This document shows, in pieces, positions 25,132 through 33,173 of a stretch of DNA of 64,000 bases. A model generated the notes under the pieces. The model made no database searches and had not been told where the DNA came from. It saw only the letters and a program-made list of their open reading frames with translations. Where the stretch lies: the NCBI GenBank assembly GCA_947498595.1, contig CANMKX010000011.1, positions 1 through 64,000 on the forward strand, in the 5' to 3' direction. The position numbers and the translations under genes were made by a program. The DNA is from an uncultured Aquimarina sp. (GTDB taxonomy: Bacteria; Bacteroidota; Bacteroidia; Flavobacteriales; Flavobacteriaceae). Positions within the stretch are counted from its first letter, which is position 1. Each line of letters opens with the position of its first letter.

Positions 25132-25509
25132 ATGACACAATTAATTGACAGAATAATCGAAGGTGGTGCTTTTTTTACGTTTCCAATCGTAATTTTATTT
25201 ATTACTATTATTGTACTAATCGTCCGAGGAATTATTCTTAAAAAGAATGCACAAAAGATAAGAAAATTAATCGGCTCATTAGGTCTTTTTACTGTTGTTT
25301 GGGGTGTTTTAGGGCAAGTACTAGGTCTTATTGAAGCTCTTGATACATTAGAAAGCATTGAAGCCGTTTCATTTGGGATTATCGCAAATGGCCTTAAATT
25401 CACATTTTTACCTACACTTTTTGCTCTTATTACCTTTTTAATAGCTCGAGTAGGAATCATCATACTTGATTTAAGATCTGAGGAAAAAAGCGTGGAATCA
25501 ATCTTATAA
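25132..25509 (+). CDS. MotA/TolQ/ExbB-like membrane protein, 125 aa
   Basis: Three membrane helices (about 13-34, 45-67 and 90-113) in the arrangement of a short MotA/TolQ/ExbB proton-channel protein, with a glycine-rich second helix (FTVVWGVLGQVLGLIEAL). It lacks the long cytoplasmic loop of true ExbB, and no ExbD/TolR partner is next to it. It may be a scaffold or an orphan channel-like protein. A strong two-way terminator follows. Confidence 0.65.
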   Translation: MTQLIDRIIEGGAFFTFPIVILFITIIVLIVRGIILKKNAQKIRKLIGSLGLFTVVWGVLGQVLGLIEALDTLESIEAVSFGIIANGLKFTFLPTLFALITFLIARVGIIILDLRSEEKSVESIL

Positions 25510-25516
25510 CATAAGC

Positions 25517-25560
25517 AATATAAAAGGCAATAAGATCACAACCTTATCGCCTTTTATATT
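25517..25560. terminator. Bidirectional terminator
   Basis: 18-bp arms, AATATAAAAGGCAATAAG (25517-25534) and CTTATCGCCTTTTATATT (25543-25560), with one mismatch and an 8-nt loop, followed by a T-run. It serves the convergent genes at 25132 and 25559. Confidence 0.75.
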
Positions 25561-26182
25561 ATTTTTTTTGAAAAACACAAAAAGTGAAGTTTTGTATCGT
25601 ATCAAAAGGTGTTTTATGAGCTATTTTAGCACTATTTTTTTTAATAAAAAAGGAATTAAAACATTTCTCTAAATCAATTTCTGAATATTGCTTAATAGGA
25701 ATTCCACTACACTTTTGAGGGCCTGTTTCAGCAAAAGTTCCTATAATCAAATGCCCCTCTTTTTTTATTCCATTTTTAGCAGCTCTTATATATTTATCAA
25801 TATCATCCATAGCTGTTAAAAAATGAAAAGCGGCTCTATCATGCCATACATCATATGCTGCTTTTGGAACAAAAGCAGTAACGTCACTAACAATCCATTT
25901 TATTAAATCAGCTTTATCCCCTAGTCTTTCTTTTGCTCGTTTTATTGCTTTTTCAGAGATATCAAGCACTGTAATATCTGTATAACCAAGCTCTAATAAA
26001 TGATCAATTAAAAAACTATCTCCTCCTCCTACATCGATTATTTTGGCAGTTTTAGAAATTTTTAAATCTTCAATAAACTGTAATGATGTTACAGGCTTTT
26101 TTTGATACCAACTTGTATCAACTAGAGCTTTTGTTTCATAAATGGTTTCCCAATGTTTTTTCTTATCAAAAACTTCTTCCAT
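25559..26182 (-). CDS. Class I SAM-dependent methyltransferase, 207 aa
   Basis: A Rossmann methyltransferase with the SAM-binding motif IIDVGGGDSFL (about 48-58), the acidic strand-2 end VLDIS, and DRAAFHFLT near 113. It is close to thiopurine/UbiE-like methyltransferases; the substrate is unknown. Its ATG overlaps the stop of the upstream gene by one base, so the two are co-translated. Confidence 0.8.
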   Translation of the reverse strand: MEEVFDKKKHWETIYETKALVDTSWYQKKPVTSLQFIEDLKISKTAKIIDVGGGDSFLIDHLLELGYTDITVLDISEKAIKRAKERLGDKADLIKWIVSDVTAFVPKAAYDVWHDRAAFHFLTAMDDIDKYIRAAKNGIKKEGHLIIGTFAETGPQKCSGIPIKQYSEIDLEKCFNSFFIKKNSAKIAHKTPFDTIQNFTFCVFQKK

Positions 26183-26736
26183 TATTTTTTACTTCTACTC
26201 CCAACAAAGTTTTGAGATTTATTTTTAAAAAAAACATTAAATGTAGTCAAACTACCATACATTCGAGTAATATATTGCTGTAAATCAATCTTCTCTTGTT
26301 CTTCAAGTTTAGAACTATTTATTTTTTGTTCCATTACTCGTATGCGATCTCTCACCATTACTATTTTATGGAAGAAAGCATCAATTTCAATTTCTTTTGA
26401 CGCTAAATTAGTATCGCCTGGTTCAAAAACTATTTTTCCACCCTTCCATTTATCAGCTATGGGAACAACTTCAGAAATATCACTATATTTTTTCAAAAGT
26501 GTTTTTAATACATTTTCTACTTCAAAAAAACTAATCGTATCTACTTCTTCTTCTACGCCCTCAATTATTTCGAAATCATCATCAACAGGAATAGTTTCTA
26601 ATCCACTATCGATAAAAGTAACCCAATACATTTTTGAAGTTACATTAGTGACTACTCCTGCCCCATATGTACTATGTTTAATTCTAGAACCTATACCTAA
26701 TATCATTGTTTGCTTTTTTAAAATCGTATTTTCCAA
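26182..26736 (-). CDS. Conserved hypothetical protein with UvrD-tail-like N-terminus, 184 aa
   Basis: Residues 12-60 (GIGSRIKHSTYGAGVVTNVTS, cut here at the domain's first strands) resemble the small SH3/tudor-like fold found at the C-terminus of UvrD/PcrA helicases. The rest is helical with a possible coiled coil (125-150). Such proteins occur widely in Bacteroidota without a known role. An internal Met at position 11 (MILGIG) is an alternative start. It overlaps the methyltransferase by one base. Confidence 0.6.
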   Translation of the reverse strand: MENTILKKQTMILGIGSRIKHSTYGAGVVTNVTSKMYWVTFIDSGLETIPVDDDFEIIEGVEEEVDTISFFEVENVLKTLLKKYSDISEVVPIADKWKGGKIVFEPGDTNLASKEIEIDAFFHKIVMVRDRIRVMEQKINSSKLEEQEKIDLQQYITRMYGSLTTFNVFFKNKSQNFVGSRSKK

Positions 26737-26827
26737 AAATATAAATTCTAAAAAAAATAATTAATAAGCTTACAAAAATCAATTAATCTATAATCCCTCT
26801 AAATAACAATGGTTTTGTAATCAATAG

Positions 26828-26859
26828 ATTGCTTCTCCGTCGAAAACATCATAACTTTA
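26828..26859 (+). promoter_or_regulatory. Promoter of the Rieske operon
   Basis: ATTG at 26828-26831, 20 nt, then TAACTTTA at 26852-26859, one mismatch from TAnnTTTG. The -7 box lies inside the left arm of the palindrome 26851-26886. Confidence 0.5.
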
Positions 26860-26886
26860 TGTTATTCGAGAATAAGATAAAGTTAT
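26851..26886. promoter_or_regulatory. 36-bp near-palindrome, operator candidate of the Rieske operon
   Basis: Arms ATAACTTTATGTTATTC (26851-26867) and GAATAAGATAAAGTTAT (26870-26886) with a GA spacer and a single mismatch, ending 31 nt before the ATG at 26918. Its overlap with the -7 box is the usual design of a repressor site. No regulator gene is adjacent. Confidence 0.6.
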
Positions 26887-26917
26887 ACCATTAATCACTA
26901 GCAAATTATAGCGCATT

Positions 26918-28534
26918 ATGTCAGAAACATTGGTAGAAGTAGCAAGAATTTCTTCTCTAAAAGATAAAGAACCAGCGTATGCACTGGTTAGCAATACCGA
27001 TTTGGTAATTATTAAACACGATAAAGGAATTTCCGTATTATACGGAAGATGCCATCACAGAGGAGCATTGTTGTCCGACGGTTATGTCGACGGCAAAAAT
27101 TTATATTGTGGAGTACATGGTTGGGATTATCGCTACGATACAGGTGTTAGTGAGTACAATAATGCAGAACATTTGCATAAGTTTAAAGAAATTGTAAAAG
27201 GTGATTCTTTATTAATTGATAAGACAGAAATCTTAGATTTTGAAAAATCAAATCCTCAACCTTTTAATAGAAATGAATATTTAGGCTCATATGCAGACAC
27301 ACATCCAGAAGAAACTGAACCATATACAGCTTATATCAAAGAATTATCAAAAAATGGGCTTAGTAAATTAGGCCATCATGGTTTTTCTGCTTCTATGGGA
27401 GTTGATAGAACAACATTACCTAGTTGGAATGATATCCAGTTTTTACCAGCACAATTAGCGTCTAGACCTTTATTGGATGAAGAGGCTGTAGCTACTAAAA
27501 TTGTTATTGGAAAAAAAGCAAAAAAACCTTTAGAACTAGATATTCCATTATTTGTAAGTGACATGAGTTTTGGAGCTTTATCAAAAGAAGCTAAAATAGC
27601 CTTATCCAAAGGTGCCGAAAAAGCAGGAACAGGAATTTGCTCTGGTGAAGGTGGAATGTTACCTCAAGAACAAGAACAAAATTCAAAATATTTTTATGAA
27701 TTAGCATCTGCACAATTCGGATTTTCATGGGATAAGTTAGATAATGTACAAGCGTTTCATTTTAAAGGTGGTCAGGGAGCAAAAACAGGTACAGGAGGAC
27801 ATTTACCTGGATCAAAAGTTACTAAAGAAATAGCATCTGTAAGAGGCTTAGAAGAAGGGCAAACTGCTATTTCGCCTGCAACATTTCCTGATTTCCATGG
27901 AGTAAAAGATTTTAAAGATTTTGCTACACAAGTTAGAGAACGCACTGGAGGAATTCCTATCGGATTTAAAATAGCTGCGAGTCATATCGAAAAAGATATT
28001 CAATTTGCATTGGATGTAGGTGTTGATTATATCATCCTTGATGGACGTGGAGGAGGAACAGGCTCTGCTCCTACTATCCTAAGAGATAATATTAATGTCC
28101 CAACAATTCCAGCATTGGCTAGAGCAAGAAAATACTTAGATAAAGTAGGAGCTACAGATGTTACTTTGATAATTACAGGTGGTTTGCGAATTGCCGAAGA
28201 TTTTGCCAAAGCGTTAATGCTAGGAGCTGATGCGATTGCTGTATCAAATTCTGCATTACAAGCTATTGGTTGTTTAGGGATGAGAGCTTGTGGAACAAAC
28301 AATTGCCCTGTAGGTATAGCTACTCAAAAAGAATCGTTACGTAGTCGTTTATTAATTGAATCTTCTGCAAAGCAGTTGTATAATTATTTTAATGCAACAA
28401 ATGAGTTAATCAAAGTAGTTGCAAGAGCCTGTGGATATGATGATATCAATAAATTTAATGAAGACGACTTATCGACCTTTGATCTAGATATTCATAAGCT
28501 AACAAACATCAATTACGCTGGAATTAATCCATAA
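26918..28534 (+). CDS. Rieske-glutamate synthase FMN-domain fusion, 538 aa
   Basis: Residues 5-105 form a Rieske [2Fe-2S] domain with C45-x-H47 and C64-x2-H67 (GRCHHRG, YCGVHGW). Residues 150-520 form the FMN-binding half of glutamate synthase (Glu_synthase), including FVSDMSFGALS, SGEGGM and GRGGGTGSAP, and a three-cysteine cluster C452-x5-C458-x4-C463, the [3Fe-4S] pattern of GltB. The glutaminase domain is absent, so ammonia transfer from glutamine is not possible in this protein. Stand-alone FMN domains of this type are known but their reaction is mostly unassigned. It is the first gene of the operon. Likely an FMN redox enzyme fed with electrons by the Rieske domain. Confidence 0.85.
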   Translation: MSETLVEVARISSLKDKEPAYALVSNTDLVIIKHDKGISVLYGRCHHRGALLSDGYVDGKNLYCGVHGWDYRYDTGVSEYNNAEHLHKFKEIVKGDSLLIDKTEILDFEKSNPQPFNRNEYLGSYADTHPEETEPYTAYIKELSKNGLSKLGHHGFSASMGVDRTTLPSWNDIQFLPAQLASRPLLDEEAVATKIVIGKKAKKPLELDIPLFVSDMSFGALSKEAKIALSKGAEKAGTGICSGEGGMLPQEQEQNSKYFYELASAQFGFSWDKLDNVQAFHFKGGQGAKTGTGGHLPGSKVTKEIASVRGLEEGQTAISPATFPDFHGVKDFKDFATQVRERTGGIPIGFKIAASHIEKDIQFALDVGVDYIILDGRGGGTGSAPTILRDNINVPTIPALARARKYLDKVGATDVTLIITGGLRIAEDFAKALMLGADAIAVSNSALQAIGCLGMRACGTNNCPVGIATQKESLRSRLLIESSAKQLYNYFNATNELIKVVARACGYDDINKFNEDDLSTFDLDIHKLTNINYAGINP

Positions 28535-28604
28535 AAATAAATACTGCTGTCACTATTGCAGAAGGTATCAATAGTAGTAAACAAAACTAACAAAAGAACA
28601 TAGC

Positions 28605-30557
28605 ATGGGTGATAAAAAAGTAATCTGGCATAAGGTTCTGGATAATCGTAAAGAATTACCAGAAGGAAGAGTAAAAACTGTTACTGCTGCACATCAAGGA
28701 ATTTGTTTAACACATTTTGAAGGTAAATTTTCAGCATTAGATAACAAATGTCCACACCAAGGAGGTCCTTTAGGAGAAGGATCCATAGAAAACGGAATGT
28801 TGCGTTGTCCTTGGCATGGATGGGATTTTCATCCTTGTACAGGGTTACCTCCAGGAGGATTTGATGATGGCATAGATACTTTTCCTGTTAAAGAAGAAAA
28901 TGATGCAGTATACGTTGGTGTAGAAGAAGAAGAAGCTCATGCAACTACAATTTCTGATGTTATGGTAGAAACTATGATTAATTGGGATGTCAATACTGTC
29001 TTTGGAATGGTTGGACATTCAAATCTAGGATTCGCTGATGCAATGCGTCGACAAGAAGAAAAAGGAAATCTTAATTTTTACGGAATTCGTCATGAAGGAG
29101 CAGCTGCTTTTGCTGCTTCTGCTTATGGGAAATTAACCGGTAAACCCGCAGCTTGTTTTTCTATAGCAGGTCCAGGCGCGACAAATTTATATACAGGATT
29201 GTGGGATGCAAAAGTTGATCGAGCTCCACTTCTAGCTTTAACTGGACAAGTGGCAACGCAAGTTGTTGGTACAGGGAATTTTCAAGAGGTTGACTTAGTG
29301 CAAGCCTTTAATAGTGTTGCTGAGTTTAATCACCGTGTTCAAGCAGATAGTAAACATGGAGATTTAATGTCTCTAGCAGTAAAAAATGCATTACTTAAAA
29401 GGGATGTTTCTCACTTAACTTTCCCTGATGAAATACAAGAAAAAGAAGCGCCTATAAACAGTAAACCTCAAACTCCAGAAGGAAGAATAACTCCATTAGA
29501 AATTGCTCCACCAGAAGCTTCTGTTGATGCTGCAATTGAATTGATTAAAACTGCAAAACGTCCTGTAATTATAATGGGACATGGTGCACGCTTTAATAAA
29601 GAAAGTATCATTGCTTTCGCCGAAAAATTTAAAGCACCAGTTGTAACTACTTTTAAAGGAAAAGGATTAATAGCTGATAATCATCCTTTAGGTTGTGGTG
29701 TATTAGGTCGTAGTGGTACGCCTATTGCCTCATGGTTTATGAACGAATCTGATTTATTAATCGTTTTTGGAGCTTCATTTTCTAACCATACAGGGATAAC
29801 TCCAAAAAAGCCAATTATACAAATTGATTTTGATCCATTAGCATTGAGCAAGTTTCATAAAATAGATGTAGCTGTCTGGGGAGAAATCTCAAGAACATTA
29901 TCCATTTTTAATTCTAAAATCCAAGATGATTTTGTAAGTATTGATCATACTGAAGAAATTAAAACTCGATGGGATATTTGGAAAGTTGAAAAAACAAAAA
30001 GATTAAAAGAAACATCCGATCAAGGGTTGAGCTCTATAGCTGTATTTGATGCAATGAATCGCTTGGCTCCAAAAGATGCTGTAATGTGTGTTGATGTTGG
30101 AAATAACGCCTACTCTTTTGGACGTTATTTTGAACCAGAAAATCAAGCATTTCTAATGTCTGGATATTTAGGTTCTATAGGTTTTGCTTTACCCGCTGCA
30201 ATAGGTGCTTGGACAGCAGTTAAAAATACTCGTCCAGTAATAGCAGTCGCAGGAGATGGTGGTTTATGTCAATATCTGGCTGAAATTACAACTTTAGTAA
30301 AATATAATATGCCTATCAAAGTCATTGTATTAAACAATCATGAATTAGGGAAAATTTCTAAAGAACAAAGAGCTGGGGAATTTGATGTATGGAAAACTTC
30401 TTTGACCAATCCTAATTTTGCAGAATTTTCTGTTTCTTGTGGGGCTTGGGGAAAACAAGTTACTCAAATAGAAAATTTGGATACTGCAATGAAAGAGTTA
30501 TACGCTCATGACGGACCTGGATTATTAGAAATTATAACCGATGTAAACTTAATTTAG
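28605..30557 (+). CDS. Rieske-thiamine pyrophosphate enzyme fusion, 650 aa
   Basis: An N-terminal Rieske domain (about 8-108; C49-x-H51 and C68-x2-H71 in CPHQGGPLGEG and CPWHGWDFHP) is joined to a complete three-domain pyruvate oxidase/acetolactate-synthase-like enzyme. The N-terminal TPP domain has the catalytic Glu in RHEGAAAFAASAYGK, and the C-terminal domain has the Mg/TPP motif GDGGLCQYL followed by VLNNHELGK. Expected chemistry is decarboxylation of a 2-oxo acid, with electrons leaving through the Rieske centre, perhaps to the membrane protein at 31174. The substrate is unknown. This fusion is unusual. A 70-bp gap separates it from the preceding gene, and the next gene starts directly at its stop. 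Confidence 0.85.
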   Translation: MGDKKVIWHKVLDNRKELPEGRVKTVTAAHQGICLTHFEGKFSALDNKCPHQGGPLGEGSIENGMLRCPWHGWDFHPCTGLPPGGFDDGIDTFPVKEENDAVYVGVEEEEAHATTISDVMVETMINWDVNTVFGMVGHSNLGFADAMRRQEEKGNLNFYGIRHEGAAAFAASAYGKLTGKPAACFSIAGPGATNLYTGLWDAKVDRAPLLALTGQVATQVVGTGNFQEVDLVQAFNSVAEFNHRVQADSKHGDLMSLAVKNALLKRDVSHLTFPDEIQEKEAPINSKPQTPEGRITPLEIAPPEASVDAAIELIKTAKRPVIIMGHGARFNKESIIAFAEKFKAPVVTTFKGKGLIADNHPLGCGVLGRSGTPIASWFMNESDLLIVFGASFSNHTGITPKKPIIQIDFDPLALSKFHKIDVAVWGEISRTLSIFNSKIQDDFVSIDHTEEIKTRWDIWKVEKTKRLKETSDQGLSSIAVFDAMNRLAPKDAVMCVDVGNNAYSFGRYFEPENQAFLMSGYLGSIGFALPAAIGAWTAVKNTRPVIAVAGDGGLCQYLAEITTLVKYNMPIKVIVLNNHELGKISKEQRAGEFDVWKTSLTNPNFAEFSVSCGAWGKQVTQIENLDTAMKELYAHDGPGLLEIITDVNLI

Positions 30558-30770
30558 ATGCTAGTAATTATCTCTATATTTCTAGTCATATTAGGAATAT
30601 ATTTCGGAATTGGGATACTTTTTGCCTTCTATTTTTTTATAAAAGGTGCTGCAAAAATTGATCCTCTTATAAAAGAAAGTAGCTGGAAAGTTAGATTGTT
30701 GTTATTACCAGGAACATTAATTACTTGGCCCTTTTTAAGCTATAAATTATTAACTTCAAAATCAGTGTAA
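30558..30770 (+). CDS. Small membrane protein, 70 aa
   Basis: Two hydrophobic segments (about 2-28 and 47-62) joined by a short polar loop (AAKIDPLIKESSWKVR). It begins at the base after the TPP-enzyme stop and ends 2 bp before the next ATG, so it is a genuine operon member. No family recognised; a small subunit of the membrane complex is a reasonable guess. Confidence 0.65.
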   Translation: MLVIISIFLVILGIYFGIGILFAFYFFIKGAAKIDPLIKESSWKVRLLLLPGTLITWPFLSYKLLTSKSV

Positions 30771-30772
30771 GT

Positions 30773-31174
30773 ATGACTTCAGGATTACGAAAAACACATT
30801 TGATAATGTGGTTAATGATTGCTGTTATTTCTCCTATAATATTGATCATTACAATCAAAAATTTAAATATATTTGATAGTGAGTCAGTTATTGTACTAAG
30901 CAATACTAATCAAAAAAAAGTATTGGTAGAAGATGATTTTTTTAAAATTTCTCTTGATGATCTTTCAGAAAATCATTCTATAGAAATCATTGTGAAAAAA
31001 CCTTTAAAAGCATCTGAAACTTCTGTCTTTTCTTTGAATAAAAAAGGTGAAAAAGACTTATTTCTTGGTCAAATTACAACAACAGGTGTATATACTTTTA
31101 AATGTAATCAAGTATCTGGAATAGCATTTTTTGATACAATCAAAAATGAATTCATAACCAAATATACATTCTAA
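30773..31174 (+). CDS. Single-pass membrane protein, 133 aa
   Basis: One membrane helix at about 10-30 and an extracytoplasmic beta-rich domain without cysteines or histidine clusters. It shares one base with the start of the next gene (TAATG). No family recognised. Context suggests an accessory subunit of the ferric-reductase-like protein encoded next. Confidence 0.6.
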   Translation: MTSGLRKTHLIMWLMIAVISPIILIITIKNLNIFDSESVIVLSNTNQKKVLVEDDFFKISLDDLSENHSIEIIVKKPLKASETSVFSLNKKGEKDLFLGQITTTGVYTFKCNQVSGIAFFDTIKNEFITKYTF

Positions 31175-32211
31175 TGGGATTAGATTATCAATTAGTATTG
31201 TGGAATAAACACAAAAAAACATACGATAAAGTAATTCTAATAGGAATGCTTTTATACATTATTTTATTTGCCTCCATAACGTTAGTTTTCAATTCAGAAA
31301 CTAGTATTGAAACCTTAGTTATAAGAGCTTTTGGTACTTTAGCAATATTGATGCTACATATTATTTTAATTATAGGTCCAATGGCTCGATTAAATACGCG
31401 TTTTTTACCCTTATTATACAATAGGCGTCATTTAGGAGTTAGTATGTTTATCGCTGCATTAATTCATGGTGGCTTTTCAATTTTTCAATTTCATGCATTA
31501 GGTGATGTAAATCCAATTTATTCATTGTTTACATCAAATATGGATTATGATTCATTGACTAATTTTCCTTTTCAAGTATTAGGTTTCTTTGCACTTCTAA
31601 TTTTGTTTGCTATGGCATCCACAAGTCATGATTTTTACTTAGCAAATTTATCTGCAAAGATTTGGAAACGTTTACATATGCTAGTATATATTGCATATAC
31701 ATTAATAATATTTCACGTTTTTCTAGGAGCTTTTCAACAAGAAACTTCTTTATTCACTATAGTAGCAATGTGTTTAGGTTTTCTTATTATAACAGGATTG
31801 CATATTATTACTGGAATTAAAGAAGTAACTATAGATAAGCAACAAGGTACTTATGGTGACCCTAATTGGTTAAAAGTATGTGATATTGATGAAATAGAAG
31901 AAGATAGAGCTAAAATTTTTACGGTAAATAATGAACGAGTAGCTATTTTTAAATACGAAGATAAATTATCTGCAATACACAATGTATGTAAACATCAAGG
32001 AGGTCCTTTAGGAGAGGGGAAAATTATTGATGGTTGTATAACATGTCCATGGCATGGTTATCAATATTTGCCAAGTAATGGTCAATCTCCTCCTCCATTT
32101 ACCGAAAAAGTTGCAATATACGAACTCAAAATTATAGGCAGTGACGTCTATATAAAGCCTAAAGCATTGGCCGAAGGAACTGAAGTAATCCCTATAAACA
32201 TATCAAAATGA
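31174..32211 (+). CDS. Ferric-reductase-like membrane protein with C-terminal Rieske domain, 345 aa
   Basis: Six to seven membrane helices span about 18-215 and carry conserved-looking histidines (LMLHIILI, NRRHLGVS, ALIHGG, KRLHMLVYI, IIFHVFLG) that fit the two haem b sites of the ferric-reductase/YedZ-like fold. A Rieske domain follows at about 230-335 (C272-x-H274 and C291-x2-H294; CKHQGGPLGEG, CPWHGYQY). There is no flavin/NAD domain, so the Rieske centre replaces the usual electron entry or exit. It overlaps the next gene by 4 bp (ATGA). Likely the membrane core that links the operon's two soluble Rieske enzymes to haem and possibly to quinone. Confidence 0.85.
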   Translation: MGLDYQLVLWNKHKKTYDKVILIGMLLYIILFASITLVFNSETSIETLVIRAFGTLAILMLHIILIIGPMARLNTRFLPLLYNRRHLGVSMFIAALIHGGFSIFQFHALGDVNPIYSLFTSNMDYDSLTNFPFQVLGFFALLILFAMASTSHDFYLANLSAKIWKRLHMLVYIAYTLIIFHVFLGAFQQETSLFTIVAMCLGFLIITGLHIITGIKEVTIDKQQGTYGDPNWLKVCDIDEIEEDRAKIFTVNNERVAIFKYEDKLSAIHNVCKHQGGPLGEGKIIDGCITCPWHGYQYLPSNGQSPPPFTEKVAIYELKIIGSDVYIKPKALAEGTEVIPINISK

Positions 32212-33005
32212 GCAAAAATGATGACTTTTATGTAGGCTACATCGATCATGTAGCTCCAAAAACAAAAGGGTTTTTAAAGCGTTTTGTTGCCATTACCTTA
32301 TTTTTAATAGTAGCAGTAGCTGTTATCTTTAGTCTTACGCAAAGTACATTTAAGAATAGTACTTTCGAATTAACAAGTACAACGCAGATAACAGGTATTT
32401 ATCATGAAAACCCATATCCAATGTTAAGAGTACCTATTAATCATAATTCGTATAAAAACATTGTGCTATTAGGTTTTGGGAAATCTAGTGTTAATCCATA
32501 TTTACAAAAAGTAATGAATGAAGTAGTTACCTTGGATAAAAAAGAAATTACTGTAGAAGGTAATCTAATTTACTATAATGGAAAAACATTATTACAAATA
32601 ACTAGTCAAGAAAAAGTAAGTTTAACACACTCTTTAAAAAATATTTCTTCAAACATACCAATTTCAAAATTAGGTCAAAAAACATTGGATGGTGAAATTA
32701 TTGATCCAAAATGTTATTTTGGAGTAATGAAACCCGGTAAAGGTAAAATTCACCGAAGTTGCGCTGTACGATGTATATCAGGAGGAATACCTCCTGTATT
32801 TGCTACTAAAGATCAGTATAATAATTCTCAATATTATTTAATTACAGATCAAAATGGAATGCCTATCAATAAAGACATCTTACCATATATTGGTAAACCA
32901 TCTATAATCAAAGGATATGTAGAGGAGCAAGAGGATTGGAGTATTATTAAAATTAACACCAATGATATTAATATTGTGAGTTCTACTTCTGATATCTATC
33001 AATAA
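32208..33005 (+). CDS. Membrane-anchored protein with Cys/His-rich motif, 265 aa
   Basis: One membrane helix (about 22-45) is followed by a beta-rich domain and, at about 162-190, a motif IIDPKCYFGVMKPG then HRSCAVRCISGGIPP. Three cysteines and a histidine in 20 residues suggest a metal or haem site, or a disulfide; I do not recognise a characterised family. It is translationally coupled to the ferric-reductase-like gene and is the last gene of the operon, with a terminator 43 nt downstream. Confidence 0.7.
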   Translation: MSKNDDFYVGYIDHVAPKTKGFLKRFVAITLFLIVAVAVIFSLTQSTFKNSTFELTSTTQITGIYHENPYPMLRVPINHNSYKNIVLLGFGKSSVNPYLQKVMNEVVTLDKKEITVEGNLIYYNGKTLLQITSQEKVSLTHSLKNISSNIPISKLGQKTLDGEIIDPKCYFGVMKPGKGKIHRSCAVRCISGGIPPVFATKDQYNNSQYYLITDQNGMPINKDILPYIGKPSIIKGYVEEQEDWSIIKINTNDINIVSSTSDIYQ

Positions 33006-33047
33006 ACACTCTCTTTTTTAAAAATTAGAGATAAAATCAAATCTGTG

Positions 33048-33080
33048 AAAGCCTGTCTAATTCGTTAAACAGGCTTTTTT
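33048..33080 (+). terminator. Terminator of the Rieske operon
   Basis: AAAGCCTGTCTAA (33048-33060) and TTAAACAGGCTTT (33065-33077) with a TTCG loop, one mismatch, followed by T residues. Confidence 0.8.
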
Positions 33081-33121
33081 ACAAAAATAACAGTGCTTTA
33101 ACACAACCAATGCAATTCATC

Positions 33122-33153
33122 TTTCAAAAAAAGCTTTCAATTAATTACATTTG
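33122..33153 (+). promoter_or_regulatory. Promoter of uvrA
   Basis: TTTC at 33122-33125, 20 nt, then TACATTTG at 33146-33153, a perfect TAnnTTTG box, 20 nt before the ATG at 33174. Confidence 0.55.
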
Positions 33154-33173
33154 CAATCTTGGTTTTGAAAAAT

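Noticed and set aside
33159-33173. TTG start of uvrA at 33159
   Set aside because: It would leave only 5 nt after the -7 box; the ATG at 33174 matches the family.
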